Assembly (NCBI GenBank): GCA_026417415.1
Contig: JAOADG010000008.1
Coordinates: forward strand, 829,612 to 893,611
DNA length: 64,000 bases
Source of the DNA: a bacterium
GTDB taxonomy: Bacteria; Electryoneota; JAOADG01
Direction: 5' to 3'
Part shown: positions 33,827 through 44,745 of the stretch, in pieces
Position numbering within the stretch: position 1 is the stretch's first letter
Layout of the letters: each line of letters starts with the position of its first letter
The notes under the pieces: generated by a model
Databases searched by the model: none
Seen by the model: the letters and a program-made list of their open reading frames with translations, nothing else
Told to the model about the DNA's origin: nothing
Made by a program: the position numbers and the translations under genes

Positions 33827-36116
33827 GTAGTCCTAACTTTGATAGTAGTTCTTCTAATGTTTCCATATCCTTAATTAATACTTCTCGGGACTTAGAACCT
33901 TCAAAAGGGCCCACAATACCATTTCGTTCCAATTGATCTAAAATTCGTCCAGCTCTTGAGTGCCCCACTTTAAAACGCCGTTGAATCAAGGCAATTGATC
34001 CTTGCTGTTGTCTAACCAACATCCTTGCTGCTTCTACAAATAATGTATCAAATTCCGAATTACTCTCCATATCATCATTAGTATCTTTAAACGATTCCTT
34101 AGGTGGTTTTAGCTCTATAGAAATGGATTGTGGCTGCTGAATAATCCATTTTAACAAACTTTCTGTCTCTTTTCCTTCAATTAACCCACAATGTATTCTT
34201 TCAGGCTTTTGCGCACCTGGAAGAGTAAAAAGCGCATCACCCTTCCCAAGCAATTTTTCTGCGCCACTTTGTTCAATAATGGTTCTGCTGTCTACTTGAC
34301 TTGCTACTTGAAAAGCTAACCTTGTCGTAAGATTGGCTTTTATTATTCCAGTTATTACATTCACAGATGGTCGTTGTGTTGCAACAACCAAATGTATTCC
34401 AACAGCTCTAGCTTTTTGAGCAATTCTTTGAATAGGATCTTCTACTTCTTTTGCTGAAGTTAACATCAAGTCAGCCAATTCATCGATAACTACAACTATA
34501 TAACTTAATGGTTCTTTAGCATTGACATTTCCCTCTCGAAATTTATACTGATATTCTTTTATATCCCTCACTCCTGCATTAGTTAAGAGTTCGAGACGTC
34601 TTTCCATTTCGATTGCACAAGCTTGTAAAAATTTTACTGCTTCAGTAGGTTTATTGACTACTGGTTCTGCACCAGCCATTTGAATTAAATGATGTTTCGT
34701 TAGTACACGATAAGGAGTTAATTCAACTTGCTTCGGATCAATTAGTGCAATTCGGACTTCTTGTGGTGTCTTTTTTAATAGTAACGATGCCAAAAGTGCA
34801 TTAATAAATACCGATTTACCTGATCCTGTCGCACCTGCAATTAACAAATGTGGCAATCGTGTTAAATCCGTAACACGTGGTTGTCCATCTGTTGATAATC
34901 CCAATGCAACTGGAAGAACCAAATTTTCTTTTTGAAAAGCAACTGATTCAAAAACTTCGCGAATACGTACTATTCTCGGATTCTGATTTGGAATTTCAAT
35001 CCCTACCGCGTCTGAACCAGGTATAGGTGCTAACACACGAACACTCACTGCCCTCATTGCTCTTGCTAAATCATCCGAGAGTGAAGTAAATGAACTTACT
35101 TTTACACCAGGTCCTGGAATAAAATCATATCTTGTAACAATTGGACCTGGATGAATTTTAGAAATCTGTGCATGTACATTAAAATCTTTGAGAGTTTTTT
35201 GAAGTTTTTCAGCAATCTCTTCGAAAGGTTCATTAGGAGTAGTAGTGTCACCTTTCTCAAAAATTTCAAGTGAAGGCAGTTTGTATTCAATATCCTGTGC
35301 AATTGGATTTGGAATATTTTCTTTTACCGTTTGAATAGGTGAAGGTGGAACAATTTGAGGGGTGTTATGTTTATCGCTATAGGATGTAATATCTACTCTT
35401 TTAATCTCTGACTCTTCTTCGTTTTTACTTTTCCCTACTTGAAAAGAAACTTCAGGAGATAGATGTTTGGAAGGGATTAGTAATTCTGAACCATTTTGTG
35501 TAGGATTTTCATCAAACCTTTGTGTCGGTTTTTCAACCTGATGTTCCAAAGATTTTTTTTTGATCCAAAGATACACTCGATAAAAAAACTTTGAAAAAAC
35601 CAAACCGGAAACTAATAATGTCGTAAACGTTAAAGCTAAAATTGTTCCAGTAGGATTTAACCAATTAATTAAAAAACCAATTGTTGATGATGATAAAAAT
35701 CCTGATTGGAATTTATTTAAACTATTCAGGAAAAGTACTTGATAAACAGATATCCAACATCCGAACAACCAAGCATAAATGATGATTGGAAGATGTACCT
35801 TAAAATATGGGATTTTTTTATTTCTCCTAAATAACATGATTCCATGGAAAAAAAGTAAAATAGGAAGCAAAAACGAAGGCAGATATCCAAATGTAGAATA
35901 TATTGTAATATATGCTAAAACGCTCCCCACTCGACCAAAAGCGTTTGAATTGGTTATACTCGAATCTACTTCTGGCCAATCATACTCAGAGTAAGTAAAA
36001 AGTGAAATGGCCCAAACAATAGAAAGAAAAAGGGTTATCAAAGCAAAAATCCATCTTCTGGAAGAAGATGGTGGATTGATTTGTAATTCTCGTTCGTCCT
36101 TTTTCTTTTTTGACAT
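33819..36116 (-). CDS. ftsK: DNA translocase FtsK
   Basis: Septal DNA pump that clears chromosome termini and supports dimer resolution. 765 aa. The N-terminal part has four membrane helices (about 22-190), then a short charged linker (about 200-290). The motor has the alpha domain (GPIVTRYDFIPGPGVK), Walker A GATGSGKS near residue 430, Walker B VVIDELADLM, and the C-terminal winged-helix gamma domain (QRRFKVGHSRAGRILDQLE) that reads KOPS-type sites. The linker is far shorter than in E. coli. It starts 0 bases after comB. Confidence 0.96.
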   Translation of the reverse strand: MSKKKKDERELQINPPSSSRRWIFALITLFLSIVWAISLFTYSEYDWPEVDSSITNSNAFGRVGSVLAYITIYSTFGYLPSFLLPILLFFHGIMLFRRNKKIPYFKVHLPIIIYAWLFGCWISVYQVLFLNSLNKFQSGFLSSSTIGFLINWLNPTGTILALTFTTLLVSGLVFSKFFYRVYLWIKKKSLEHQVEKPTQRFDENPTQNGSELLIPSKHLSPEVSFQVGKSKNEEESEIKRVDITSYSDKHNTPQIVPPSPIQTVKENIPNPIAQDIEYKLPSLEIFEKGDTTTPNEPFEEIAEKLQKTLKDFNVHAQISKIHPGPIVTRYDFIPGPGVKVSSFTSLSDDLARAMRAVSVRVLAPIPGSDAVGIEIPNQNPRIVRIREVFESVAFQKENLVLPVALGLSTDGQPRVTDLTRLPHLLIAGATGSGKSVFINALLASLLLKKTPQEVRIALIDPKQVELTPYRVLTKHHLIQMAGAEPVVNKPTEAVKFLQACAIEMERRLELLTNAGVRDIKEYQYKFREGNVNAKEPLSYIVVVIDELADLMLTSAKEVEDPIQRIAQKARAVGIHLVVATQRPSVNVITGIIKANLTTRLAFQVASQVDSRTIIEQSGAEKLLGKGDALFTLPGAQKPERIHCGLIEGKETESLLKWIIQQPQSISIELKPPKESFKDTNDDMESNSEFDTLFVEAARMLVRQQQGSIALIQRRFKVGHSRAGRILDQLERNGIVGPFEGSKSREVLIKDMETLEELLSKLGLHD

Positions 36117-36848
36117 TTAGGTTTGTACCTCAACTTTTTTAATGATTTTACCATCTATAAACTCAGGTACAATTTTTGAAATATTCAGTTTAGAACAAAT
36201 TTCTAAATCATATCCCATTCCGATATTCATTAAAAACCTGCCGTGACTACAATTCATTAGAAGTTGATAGGTGTCAACAAACTGGTTTGCCATCTGAGAA
36301 ACTGCCACTGCTCCATCCGTTCCCAAATGGAAATGATATTTTTCTTTTAACACGTTTACCAAATATCCTGCGCATACGGCATCTTCTAAAGAAAATCGTT
36401 CTAATTTGCCAGAACAAGTAATTAATATGTGATTCGATAAAGATGCAACATAACTTGCAGTTGCCTCAAGATTGTTAAAGGTAGATATGATTACATTTTT
36501 AACGTTGTGAAACTTTAAAATCGTTTTCGATCCGTTAGTTGAAGTATAAATTAACGTCTTACCAAAAACCTTATCAGAAGTATATTCAAAAGGTGAATTG
36601 CCTAAATCAAAACCTATAATCTTTTTTCCTTCTCTTTCCCCACATAAAAGGATAGAGTCCCGATCGAATTGTTTAGCAATCTCCATCGCATCAGATACAG
36701 AACTAGTTGGAATAATTGATCTACATCCATTTTCTATAGCTTGCAAAATTGTAGTACTAGCCCGTAGCACATCAATCACAACGACGGTCTTGTTATTGAT
36801 GCGTTCTTCTGTAATTTCTTGAGGGATTAAACAAACATCAAGATCCAT
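36117..36848 (-). CDS. comB: 2-phosphosulfolactate phosphatase (ComB family)
   Basis: Mg-dependent phosphatase family named from coenzyme M synthesis; most bacterial members have undefined substrates. 243 aa from ATG 36848; a longer frame would begin inside gcvT. Seen are VVVIDVLRASTTI, CGEREGKKI and GFDLGNSPFEY, and a TSTNGSK loop, all family hallmarks. The start is 7 bases after the gcvT stop, with AGGAAG about 10 bases before it. No other coenzyme M genes are in view. Confidence 0.88.
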   Translation of the reverse strand: MDLDVCLIPQEITEERINNKTVVVIDVLRASTTILQAIENGCRSIIPTSSVSDAMEIAKQFDRDSILLCGEREGKKIIGFDLGNSPFEYTSDKVFGKTLIYTSTNGSKTILKFHNVKNVIISTFNNLEATASYVASLSNHILITCSGKLERFSLEDAVCAGYLVNVLKEKYHFHLGTDGAVAVSQMANQFVDTYQLLMNCSHGRFLMNIGMGYDLEICSKLNISKIVPEFIDGKIIKKVEVQT

Positions 36849-36855
36849 AGATTGA

Positions 36856-37959
36856 TCACTTCCTATAAAATGGTGGTTCAACGATTGTTGCCGGTTGTGC
36901 TTTATCACGTATCTGAATAAAAATTTGATGATCTACAGTATGTTCACCATTTCTTACGTATGCCGTACCAATCCCTTTATCTAGCGATGGAGACCACATC
37001 CCACTAGTCACAATTCCTATTTCAGTATTTGATGAATTAACTACTTTCATCCCTTGTCTAGGAATAGCTTTGTCTTTCATCACAAACGGAACGTTATACC
37101 GTTTGGGTAATTCTAATTTTGCTTTTAAGATTGCATCTTTTCCTATGAAATTCGTTTTGTCCATCTTAACAATCCAACCAAGATTAGCTTCAATTGGATT
37201 ATGTTCTGCATCAATTTCATGTCCATATAACGCAAATTTCATCTCTAAACGTAAAGAATCTCTAGCACCTAAACCTACAGGTTCTAAATCAAACGCTTTC
37301 CCAATTTTCCACAATTCGTTCCAAACGTGAATGCTTTGCTCAACAGGAATATATAGTTCATAGCCAAGTTCGCCCGTATAACCTGTTCTTGAAATAATCC
37401 CTTTCACGCCGCAAATTTCTGCTGGTTTACACCAATAGTAACCAATTTCTTCCACATTGATTGGCGTAAGTTTTTGTACCAGTTCCTTTGATTTTGGACC
37501 CTGAATAGCAAGTAATGTAATACTACTACTCACATCCTTTAACTCAACGCCTGATTTTGGAAGATGATGTTTTAACCAAAGAAAATCTTTTTTTGTATTC
37601 GATGCATTTACGACTAACATAACTCTGTCTTCTAATCTGTACACCAATAAATCATCAACAAACCCACCATCTTGGTAACACATCGCAGAATACTGAACCT
37701 GATTAACATGTAGTGTTTCTGCATTGTTCGTAGTCATATAAGATACCCAACTCAATGCATTTTCACCTGTTACTTCAAATTCACCCATATGGGATACATC
37801 AAAAACACCCACGTTCTGTCGAACTGCTTGGTGTTCATAAATTATACCCTTTTGATAATGTAGTGGCATATAAAAGCCACTAAAATCAACCATTTTAGCA
37901 CCCATTCGAATATGTTCATCACATAAAGCCAGCCGAACTAATTGGTTTTGCTTAGACAT
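36856..37959 (-). CDS. gcvT: Aminomethyltransferase (glycine cleavage T protein)
   Basis: T protein of the glycine cleavage system, which moves the methylene group to tetrahydrofolate. 367 aa. Seen are the N-terminal MVDFSGFYMPLHY and VFDVSHMGEFEVTG, the folate-site Asp near QVQYSAMCYQDGGFVDDLLVY (fragment FVDDLLVYR), TGYTGELGYELY, and GLGARDSLRLE. No gcvH or gcvP is in the window. GGAG stands 5 bases before the ATG. A palindrome upstream (37997-38019) may be regulatory. Confidence 0.95.
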   Translation of the reverse strand: MSKQNQLVRLALCDEHIRMGAKMVDFSGFYMPLHYQKGIIYEHQAVRQNVGVFDVSHMGEFEVTGENALSWVSYMTTNNAETLHVNQVQYSAMCYQDGGFVDDLLVYRLEDRVMLVVNASNTKKDFLWLKHHLPKSGVELKDVSSSITLLAIQGPKSKELVQKLTPINVEEIGYYWCKPAEICGVKGIISRTGYTGELGYELYIPVEQSIHVWNELWKIGKAFDLEPVGLGARDSLRLEMKFALYGHEIDAEHNPIEANLGWIVKMDKTNFIGKDAILKAKLELPKRYNVPFVMKDKAIPRQGMKVVNSSNTEIGIVTSGMWSPSLDKGIGTAYVRNGEHTVDHQIFIQIRDKAQPATIVEPPFYRK

Positions 37960-37996
37960 ACAAACTCCAATTTTTTAAGGTTTAATGTAATGTAGC

Positions 37997-38019
37997 ATTT
38001 TCAAAAAGTATTTGAAAAT
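37997..38019. repeat. Perfect inverted repeat between transketolase and gcvT
   Basis: ATTTTCAAA and TTTGAAAAT as perfect 9-bp arms around AAGTA, in the 79-base gap. It lies 19 bases past the transketolase stop and 37 bases before gcvT. It has no T-tail and little GC, so a terminator role is weak; an operator for gcvT is an alternative. Confidence 0.5.
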
Positions 38020-38038
38020 TCACATTCGCTAAATTAGG

Positions 38039-38977
38039 TTAGAACTTACGTTGCAGAACTTTCTGAACGGCTTTTTCAATATTGCTTGCTCTTAAACCGA
38101 AATACTCCAACAATTCATCAGGGTCGCCTGATTTACCAAATTTGTCCATTATCGCAACATATTCAATTGGTACAGGTATGGTTTCAGCACAAACTTGAGC
38201 TACTGCACTTCCTAAGCCACCATTAATTTGATGTTCTTCAACGGTAACAATTGCTTTACAATCCTTAGCGGATTCAATGATTACGTCACGATCAATAGGT
38301 TTTAACGTATGCATGTTAATAACTCTTGCGGTAATTCCCAATTGTGATAAATTATTTGCTGCAATTAATGATTCAGAAACCATCTGACCACATGCAATGA
38401 TTGCGACATCATTTCCATTTGTTAAAATGTTTGCTTTTCCGAAAACGAAAGGTGTATTTATATCAGTAACAATTGGTTGTGGTGCTCTACCCAAGCGTAA
38501 GTATTTAGGTCCTTTCCGTTCATAGATTGCACGTGTTGCTTTTTTTGCTTCCCAGTAATCACAAGGAATTACCATCTCAATATTAGGTAAAGAACGGATA
38601 ATAGCGATATCTTCTAAAATTTGATGAGATGCACCATCAGGACCAACAGTTAAACCACTATGTCCTCCTATAATTTTAACATTTAATTCAGAATAGCATA
38701 CTGTCACCCGAATCATATCTAACGCTCTACAAGAAGCAAACGCACCATACGTTGTCCAAAAGGGGATCTTTCCAATAAGTGCTAATCCAGCTGCAACATT
38801 ACACATGTTTTGTTCAGCTATTCCAACTTGAATAAATCTTTTAGGATAGTTTTCTGCAAACAAGTGGACCATAACCGATTCTTTTAAATCACCAGTTAAT
38901 ACATACACCCGTTCATCTTGACCAATTTCAACTAACGTTTCACCATAACCGACTCTTGTAGGTTTTTTTTCTGACAT
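38039..38977 (-). CDS. Transketolase, C-terminal section (split enzyme)
   Basis: Carries the pyrimidine-binding and C-terminal domains of a split transketolase, which moves two-carbon units in the pentose-phosphate pathway. 312 aa. It opens with TRVGYGETLVEIG, has the activating Glu in RFIQVGIAEQNM, and GGHSGLTVGPDGASHQ. The thiamine-diphosphate diphosphate-binding part is in the preceding gene, 8 bases upstream. Split transketolase is common in archaea and many bacteria and is not damage. Confidence 0.94.
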   Translation of the reverse strand: MSEKKPTRVGYGETLVEIGQDERVYVLTGDLKESVMVHLFAENYPKRFIQVGIAEQNMCNVAAGLALIGKIPFWTTYGAFASCRALDMIRVTVCYSELNVKIIGGHSGLTVGPDGASHQILEDIAIIRSLPNIEMVIPCDYWEAKKATRAIYERKGPKYLRLGRAPQPIVTDINTPFVFGKANILTNGNDVAIIACGQMVSESLIAANNLSQLGITARVINMHTLKPIDRDVIIESAKDCKAIVTVEEHQINGGLGSAVAQVCAETIPVPIEYVAIMDKFGKSGDPDELLEYFGLRASNIEKAVQKVLQRKF

Positions 38978-38985
38978 AATCTTTC

Positions 38986-39834
38986 CTAATGAGATGCTAA
39001 ATAGTTAGTCCACTCATCTAAAGATGTTCCTAATTCTGCTAATGCTTTTTCGGCTTGATCTCTTTTAGGAGCGACCCCGTGCCATTTATAATCATTTTCC
39101 ATAAAAGAGACACCTTTACCCATAACCGTCTTGGCAATTATTACGGTAGGTTTATCGTTCACATTTTTTGCCGTTTGAAAAGCATTGTTTATCTCAGATA
39201 TATTATGTCCATCAATTGTTATGACATGCCACCTAAAACTTTGCCATTTTTCCACAAGCGGCTCTAATGCCATAACTTCTTCAGTATCTCCGTCAATTTG
39301 CTTTCTGTTCCTATCTACAATAGCACATAAATTATTCAGTTGATAATGGCCAGCAAACATTGCGGCTTCCCATATCATGCCCTCTTGCAATTCGCCATCT
39401 CCTAATACAACATAGGTTCTTCTTCGATGTTGTTCGCGTTTTGATGCGATCGCAACTCCACATCCAATTGACAAACCTTGTCCTAAAGAACCACTTGAAA
39501 CTTCAATACCTGGGGTGTCATGGCAGGATGGGTGTCCTTGCAAATGACCGCTTAACTTTCTGAATTGTAATAAATCTTTTTTAGGGAAATACCCTGCTTC
39601 GGCTAAACAAGAATAGTTTACGGGCGTTACATGACCATTTGAATAAAGTAGAATATCTCTATCTATCCACTTAGGATTCTTGGGATTATGAATTAACTCA
39701 CGGAACATTAGTACTGTAGCGAAATCAGTACAGGATAATGAACCACCAGTGTGCCCTGAACCTGCATGGAAAAGCATCGTAATGATATTACGTCGAATGA
39801 TTAGTGCCATTTTTTGTAAATCTTCAACGTTCAT
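38986..39834 (-). CDS. Transketolase, N-terminal section (split enzyme)
   Basis: Thiamine-diphosphate-binding half of the split transketolase. 282 aa with HAGSGHTGGSLSCTD (about 22-36), GSLGQGLSIGCG, and the ThDP metal motif GDGELQEGMIWEAA ... NLCAIVDRN. Pairs with the downstream C-terminal section. It begins 3 bases after uvrA. Confidence 0.94.
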   Translation of the reverse strand: MNVEDLQKMALIIRRNIITMLFHAGSGHTGGSLSCTDFATVLMFRELIHNPKNPKWIDRDILLYSNGHVTPVNYSCLAEAGYFPKKDLLQFRKLSGHLQGHPSCHDTPGIEVSSGSLGQGLSIGCGVAIASKREQHRRRTYVVLGDGELQEGMIWEAAMFAGHYQLNNLCAIVDRNRKQIDGDTEEVMALEPLVEKWQSFRWHVITIDGHNISEINNAFQTAKNVNDKPTVIIAKTVMGKGVSFMENDYKWHGVAPKRDQAEKALAELGTSLDEWTNYLASH

Positions 39835-39837
39835 AGA

Positions 39838-42666
39838 TTATCTCATATCTAATACTTTTTTTAGAAATTGACCTGTATAAGAATTGACATTTTGTGCAAT
39901 TGTTTCTGGAGTACCTTCAGCAATAATAGTACCACCTAAATCACCACCTTCTGGACCTAAATCAATAATCCAATCTGCAATTTTAATCACATCTAAATTA
40001 TGTTCAATCACAACAACAGTATTTCCTTTGTCTACCAGTTGCTGTAAAACTTTTAATAACATTTGGATATCCGCAAAATGTAATCCCGTCGTTGGTTCGT
40101 CTAAAATGTATATGGTTTTCCCAGTTGCAGCTCTGGATAATTCGGTCGCAAGTTTAACTCGTTGTGCCTCACCACCTGATAATGTCGTTGCTTGTTGGCC
40201 TAAATGTATGTATCCTAAACCTACATCGTATAAGGTTTGTAGTTTCTTTCTTATTCTTGGTATTGCAGAAAAAAAGTCCAATGCTTCTTCTACTGTTAAC
40301 TCTAAAATATCTGCGATGGATTTTCCTTTGTAACGTACTTCTAAGGTTTCGCGGTTATACCTTTTACCAGAACATGCTTCGCAAGTTACGTAAACATCAG
40401 GTAAAAAGAACATTTCAATTTTAATAATTCCATCTCCCTCACATGTATCACATCGTCCCCCTTTAACATTAAAACTAAATCTACCCGGTGTGTAGCCTCT
40501 AATCTTTGCCTCAGGTAATTGTGCAAATAGATCACGAATTAGTCCAAACAGCTGAGTATAAGTAGCAGGATTGGAACGTGGTGTACGTCCAATAGGAGAT
40601 TGATCTATTTCAATGACTTTATCTAAATTTTCTATACCGATTAATTTATCAAATGGTAAAGAGGAAGCACGAGCTTTGTTCAAACGTTGTGCCAATGCTT
40701 TGGTTAGTGTTTCAGTAATTAATGAGGATTTACCGCTACCAGAAACACCTGTAACTGCTATAAACATCCCTAAAGGCAAAGTAAGATTGACATTTTTTAA
40801 ATTGTTACCAGTAGCAGATAGGAGCTTTAAAAACTTTCCATTTCCTTTTCTTCTCTCTTTAGGAACAGATATCTTTAGCTTACCAGAAAGAAATTGTCCT
40901 GTAAGAGAATTTTTGTCGTTGGAAACGTCTAAGGGTGTCCCTTTAGCAACAATTTCACCTCCATACCTACCTGCTTTTGGTCCCATATCAATCACATAAT
41001 CTGCACTTCTAATTGTTTCTTCATCATGTTCAACAACAATTACTGTATTTCCAAGTTCACGCAATTTCATTAATGTATTAATCAACTTGACATTATCACG
41101 TTGATGTAATCCAATTGAAGGTTCATCAAGAATATATAAGACACCCACCAATTGACTACCAATTTGTGTAGCCAATTGTATTCGCTGTGCTTCACCACCG
41201 GATAAAGTTCCTGCTGTACGATTTAAGGTTAAATAATCCAATCCCACATTGATTAAAAAATTTAAACGCGAATGGATTTCTTTTAGAATTTGATTAGAGA
41301 TTGTTTTTTCTTTTTCAGTAAGTACTAATTTTTCAAAAAAAGATTTTGCCTGTTGAATTGAAAAAGTTGTAATATCAGCAATAGATAAATTTTGAATTTT
41401 AACTGCTAATGCTTCCGGTTTTAACCTTTTTCCATTGCAAGCAGTACAAGGAATTGAACCCATAAAACTTTCAATCCAGGTTCGGATTTGCTCTGATTGA
41501 GTTTGTTGGTATCTACGATGTAAGTTAGGTATTATTCCTTCCCACTTTCCAATCTGTTCTAAATAACGAGTTCCACCTTCATATTGGTTAAATTTGTATT
41601 TATATTTTTCATTACCTGTTCCATACAATATCATTTTTTGATGTTTATTTTGAAGTTTTTCCCAAGGTATATTGACATCAAATTTTTGTTGTTTGGCCAT
41701 TTGTTCAATCATTTGCATCATCAACGTATCTCCAGTAACAACCGCCAACGCTCCTTCTTTTACCGTAAGAGTCGGATTAACGATTAGTTTTTCTGGATCG
41801 ACCTCTAATTTTGTACCAATACCCGAACAAGTAGCACAAGCGCCATACGGTGAATTAAAGGAAAACAATCTTGGTAAAGGTTCTTCTAAAGAAATACTAC
41901 AATCAATACATGCATATCGTTCACTATACATTTTTTCTTCTTTCTCATCTATAACCACTGTTAGAAGACCACTGGATAACTTTAATGAAGTTTCTACAGA
42001 ATCGATTAATCTTGAACGAAGTTTATTATCTATCTTCAATCTATCTACAATTACTTCAATAGTGTGTTTTACATTTTTCGTTAAACGGATTGGTTCATCT
42101 AAATTGTAGATTATTCCATCTACTCTTACTCTTAAAAAACCATCTTTTTTAACCTCTTCAAATAGATCTTTATACTCACCTTTTCGACCCCGTATAAGTG
42201 GCGCTAGTAAAACAATTTTCGTGTTTTGTGGCAGACATAATAATTGATCAACAATCTGTTCTGGGGTTTGTCGTTCAATTTTTTTACCACATTTTGGACA
42301 AAAAGGGACTCCTATTCTTGCAAATAGTAATCGCAAGTAATCATAAATTTCTGTTACTGTTGCAACAGTTGATCGAGGATTGTGAGAACCTTGTTTTTGT
42401 TGAATTGCTATAGCTGGAGATAGGCCTTCAATTTTATCTACATCAGGTTTTTCCATCAAACCTAAAAATTGTCGTGCATACGCTGATAGCGATTCAACAT
42501 ACCGACGCTGCCCTTCAGCATAAATGGTATCAAATGCTAAAGAAGATTTTCCTGAACCTGATATTCCAGTGATTACAACCAGTTGATTGCGTGGGATTTC
42601 AACAGAAATATTTTTTAAATTGTGTTCTCGTGCTCCTTCTATTCGAATCACGTCTTTATTCAACAA
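39838..42666 (-). CDS. uvrA: Excinuclease ABC subunit A
   Basis: Damage-sensing ATPase of nucleotide excision repair. At 942 aa it is full length: two ABC modules with Walker [12 protein letters not shown] near 33 and [11 protein letters not shown] near 643, signature motifs LSGGEAQRI and [12 protein letters not shown], and zinc modules with CPKCGKK and CDTCEGDG ... CEACSG. The start is TTG with GGAG 7 bases upstream. It lies 26 bases after gpmI. Confidence 0.97.
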   Translation of the reverse strand: MLNKDVIRIEGAREHNLKNISVEIPRNQLVVITGISGSGKSSLAFDTIYAEGQRRYVESLSAYARQFLGLMEKPDVDKIEGLSPAIAIQQKQGSHNPRSTVATVTEIYDYLRLLFARIGVPFCPKCGKKIERQTPEQIVDQLLCLPQNTKIVLLAPLIRGRKGEYKDLFEEVKKDGFLRVRVDGIIYNLDEPIRLTKNVKHTIEVIVDRLKIDNKLRSRLIDSVETSLKLSSGLLTVVIDEKEEKMYSERYACIDCSISLEEPLPRLFSFNSPYGACATCSGIGTKLEVDPEKLIVNPTLTVKEGALAVVTGDTLMMQMIEQMAKQQKFDVNIPWEKLQNKHQKMILYGTGNEKYKYKFNQYEGGTRYLEQIGKWEGIIPNLHRRYQQTQSEQIRTWIESFMGSIPCTACNGKRLKPEALAVKIQNLSIADITTFSIQQAKSFFEKLVLTEKEKTISNQILKEIHSRLNFLINVGLDYLTLNRTAGTLSGGEAQRIQLATQIGSQLVGVLYILDEPSIGLHQRDNVKLINTLMKLRELGNTVIVVEHDEETIRSADYVIDMGPKAGRYGGEIVAKGTPLDVSNDKNSLTGQFLSGKLKISVPKERRKGNGKFLKLLSATGNNLKNVNLTLPLGMFIAVTGVSGSGKSSLITETLTKALAQRLNKARASSLPFDKLIGIENLDKVIEIDQSPIGRTPRSNPATYTQLFGLIRDLFAQLPEAKIRGYTPGRFSFNVKGGRCDTCEGDGIIKIEMFFLPDVYVTCEACSGKRYNRETLEVRYKGKSIADILELTVEEALDFFSAIPRIRKKLQTLYDVGLGYIHLGQQATTLSGGEAQRVKLATELSRAATGKTIYILDEPTTGLHFADIQMLLKVLQQLVDKGNTVVVIEHNLDVIKIADWIIDLGPEGGDLGGTIIAEGTPETIAQNVNSYTGQFLKKVLDMR

Positions 42667-42692
42667 TGCAGAGCTCCAAAAGTTCGCAGTGA

Positions 42693-44228
42693 TTATTTAA
42701 GGAAAAGTGACTTGCCGGTCATCTCATTGGGTATAGGGATGTCCATCCATTCTAAAATTGTAGGAGCAATATCAGCTAATCTTCCAACTGTTTTTAGTTT
42801 TTTCCTTTTCTCTGGAATTACTGCTACGAAAAATACATCATTTAGGGTATGCTGTGTGTGGGGGCAATTTGCTTTATCATCCCACATTTGTTCAGCATTC
42901 CCATGATCAGCGGTTACAAAAACACCATAATGGTTTGTTAATGCTGTTTCCAAAATTCTTTTCACGCCTTTATCTACAGCTTCAACAGCTGCAACCGCTG
43001 CAGCAAATACTCCTGTATGTCCTACCATATCACAATTCGCAAAATTTACCACCACAAGATCAAATTCGTTTTTAGAAATAGAATTGACTACTGCATCTGT
43101 AACTTCAACTGATGACATTTCTGGTTTTTGGTCATATGTGGAAACATTAGGTGAAGGTATTAAAATCCGTTCTTCATTAGGAAACGGAACCTCAACACCA
43201 CCATTAAAGAAATAAGTAACATGGGCATATTTCTCAGTTTCTGCACAACGCAACTGTTTAAGCCCTCTTTCTGATATCACTTCACCAAATATTTGCTTTA
43301 ACTCAATGGGTTCGAACAAGAAAGGAAATGGGAAGGTCGCATCATACTGAGTCATTGTATAATAAGATAAGCGAAGATCTTCTACATCAAACTCATTAAA
43401 CTGAAATTTAGTTAATGCTTTTGTTAATTGTCTAGCGCGATCCGCTCGAAAATTGAAAAAAAGAACAATATCATTTTGCTTTATTCTACCATAATTGTCT
43501 AAATCATTTACTATTAATGAGGGGACAATAAACTCATCGGTAACATTCTTTTCATAAGATTCTTTAATTGCCTCTACCGGATCTAAAAAAGTTTGACCTT
43601 TTCCAAATACCAAACAATCATATGCACTTTTAATTCGATTCCATCTTTTGTCTCTGTCCATCGCATAATATCTACCCATAACTGATACTACACCACGGTA
43701 TCCCAAATTTCGAGCATATTGATGAATATCATTGACATATTCTATACCTGAGTAAGGAGGTGTATCACGTCCGTCAGTAAAAGCATGAACGGCAACATTT
43801 TGAATTTTTTCTTTACGAAAAATATTTAACAACCCTTTTAAATGATCAAGAGAGGAATGGACACCACCATCCGAAACTAAACCCAACAAATGAAAATTAT
43901 TACGACTTTTTTGTTTCGCCTCAGAAATTAATTTTTTAAATACTTTATTTTTTTTAATAGCACCATTTGATAATGCTTCATTAATTCTAGTGATGTCTTG
44001 ATAAACTATTCTTCCAGCACCAATGTTTAAATGACCTACTTCGGAATTACCCATTTGTCCGGTGGGTAATCCTACATCTTTTCCAGAAGTTTTTAATCGT
44101 GTTTTTGGATAGTTTCCAGTCATCAATTTTTTTAAGGTAGGAGCATTTGCGTGTGCTATAGCATTGGACTGTTTTTCATCACGCAATCCAAAACCATCAA
44201 GTATGATTAAAATTGCTCTCTTTTTCAC
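42693..44228 (-). CDS. gpmI: Phosphoglycerate mutase, 2,3-bisphosphoglycerate-independent
   Basis: Mn-dependent glycolytic enzyme that interconverts 3- and 2-phosphoglycerate. 511 aa. Seen are LIILDGFG, the catalytic Ser62 in [25 protein letters not shown] and the late [11 protein letters not shown] metal site. The start is GTG, 32 bases inside the end of the upstream membrane-protein gene, the longest overlap in the window. Confidence 0.96.
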   Translation of the reverse strand: MKKRAILIILDGFGLRDEKQSNAIAHANAPTLKKLMTGNYPKTRLKTSGKDVGLPTGQMGNSEVGHLNIGAGRIVYQDITRINEALSNGAIKKNKVFKKLISEAKQKSRNNFHLLGLVSDGGVHSSLDHLKGLLNIFRKEKIQNVAVHAFTDGRDTPPYSGIEYVNDIHQYARNLGYRGVVSVMGRYYAMDRDKRWNRIKSAYDCLVFGKGQTFLDPVEAIKESYEKNVTDEFIVPSLIVNDLDNYGRIKQNDIVLFFNFRADRARQLTKALTKFQFNEFDVEDLRLSYYTMTQYDATFPFPFLFEPIELKQIFGEVISERGLKQLRCAETEKYAHVTYFFNGGVEVPFPNEERILIPSPNVSTYDQKPEMSSVEVTDAVVNSISKNEFDLVVVNFANCDMVGHTGVFAAAVAAVEAVDKGVKRILETALTNHYGVFVTADHGNAEQMWDDKANCPHTQHTLNDVFFVAVIPEKRKKLKTVGRLADIAPTILEWMDIPIPNEMTGKSLFLK

Positions 44229-44745
44229 TTAGAACTCGAAACTGATATAACTTTCTTTGAAAAATGTAAGGATAAACACAGTATAGAATTACTAGCAAAG
44301 AAAAAATGATCGTAGATAACCACTTCATTTCACCTAAGATAAACCAAGGAAATACAAAACGTTTCAAAGACCATAAGAAAAAAACCAATCCACTTAATAA
44401 AATTAATACAATGAATTCGAAATGTTTGACATTACTAGTAAAATAAAAACGTAAATTCGTAAACAATATACCCAATAATACAAGTGTTGCAAGAAAATCA
44501 CCAATCCAAATCAGATTATTTTTAAAAAAATAATTCACTAAAAAACCTGAAGAAGCAAAGAACACAGAATCAATGAAAGAAGTTATTTCTCTTTTCCAAA
44601 GAAACAATCCAAAAAGAATAATAGAAATAATGTACAAATAAATTACAAAGTGTCGTATTTTAAAATCTATAAACATGAAAGCAAATAAAGGGAACAAAAT
44701 TGCAACTAAAAGAAAATAATAATTAAAACGGGTAGTCAATTTCAT
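44197..44745 (-). CDS. Unknown multi-pass membrane protein
   Basis: Not recognised. 182 aa, very hydrophobic, with about six predicted membrane helices and few charged residues; the last 20 residues are polar. It begins with an ATG overlapping the PspC gene by 4 bases and its end overlaps gpmI by 32. The position right after a PspC protein suggests a shared membrane-stress or envelope role, but this is inference only. Confidence 0.75.
   Translation of the reverse strand: MKLTTRFNYYFLLVAILFPLFAFMFIDFKIRHFVIYLYIISIILFGLFLWKREITSFIDSVFFASSGFLVNYFFKNNLIWIGDFLATLVLLGILFTNLRFYFTSNVKHFEFIVLILLSGLVFFLWSLKRFVFPWFILGEMKWLSTIIFSLLVILYCVYPYIFQRKLYQFRVLSEKESNFNHT

Noticed and set aside
38039-39834. Transketolase as a frameshifted pseudogene
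   Set aside because: Both halves have complete domain borders, an 8-base gap and their own starts; split transketolase is a normal arrangement.
39884-42109. Several plus-strand open frames opposite uvrA
   Set aside because: They are antisense shadows of a conserved gene with biased codon use and show no family motif or ribosome-binding site.
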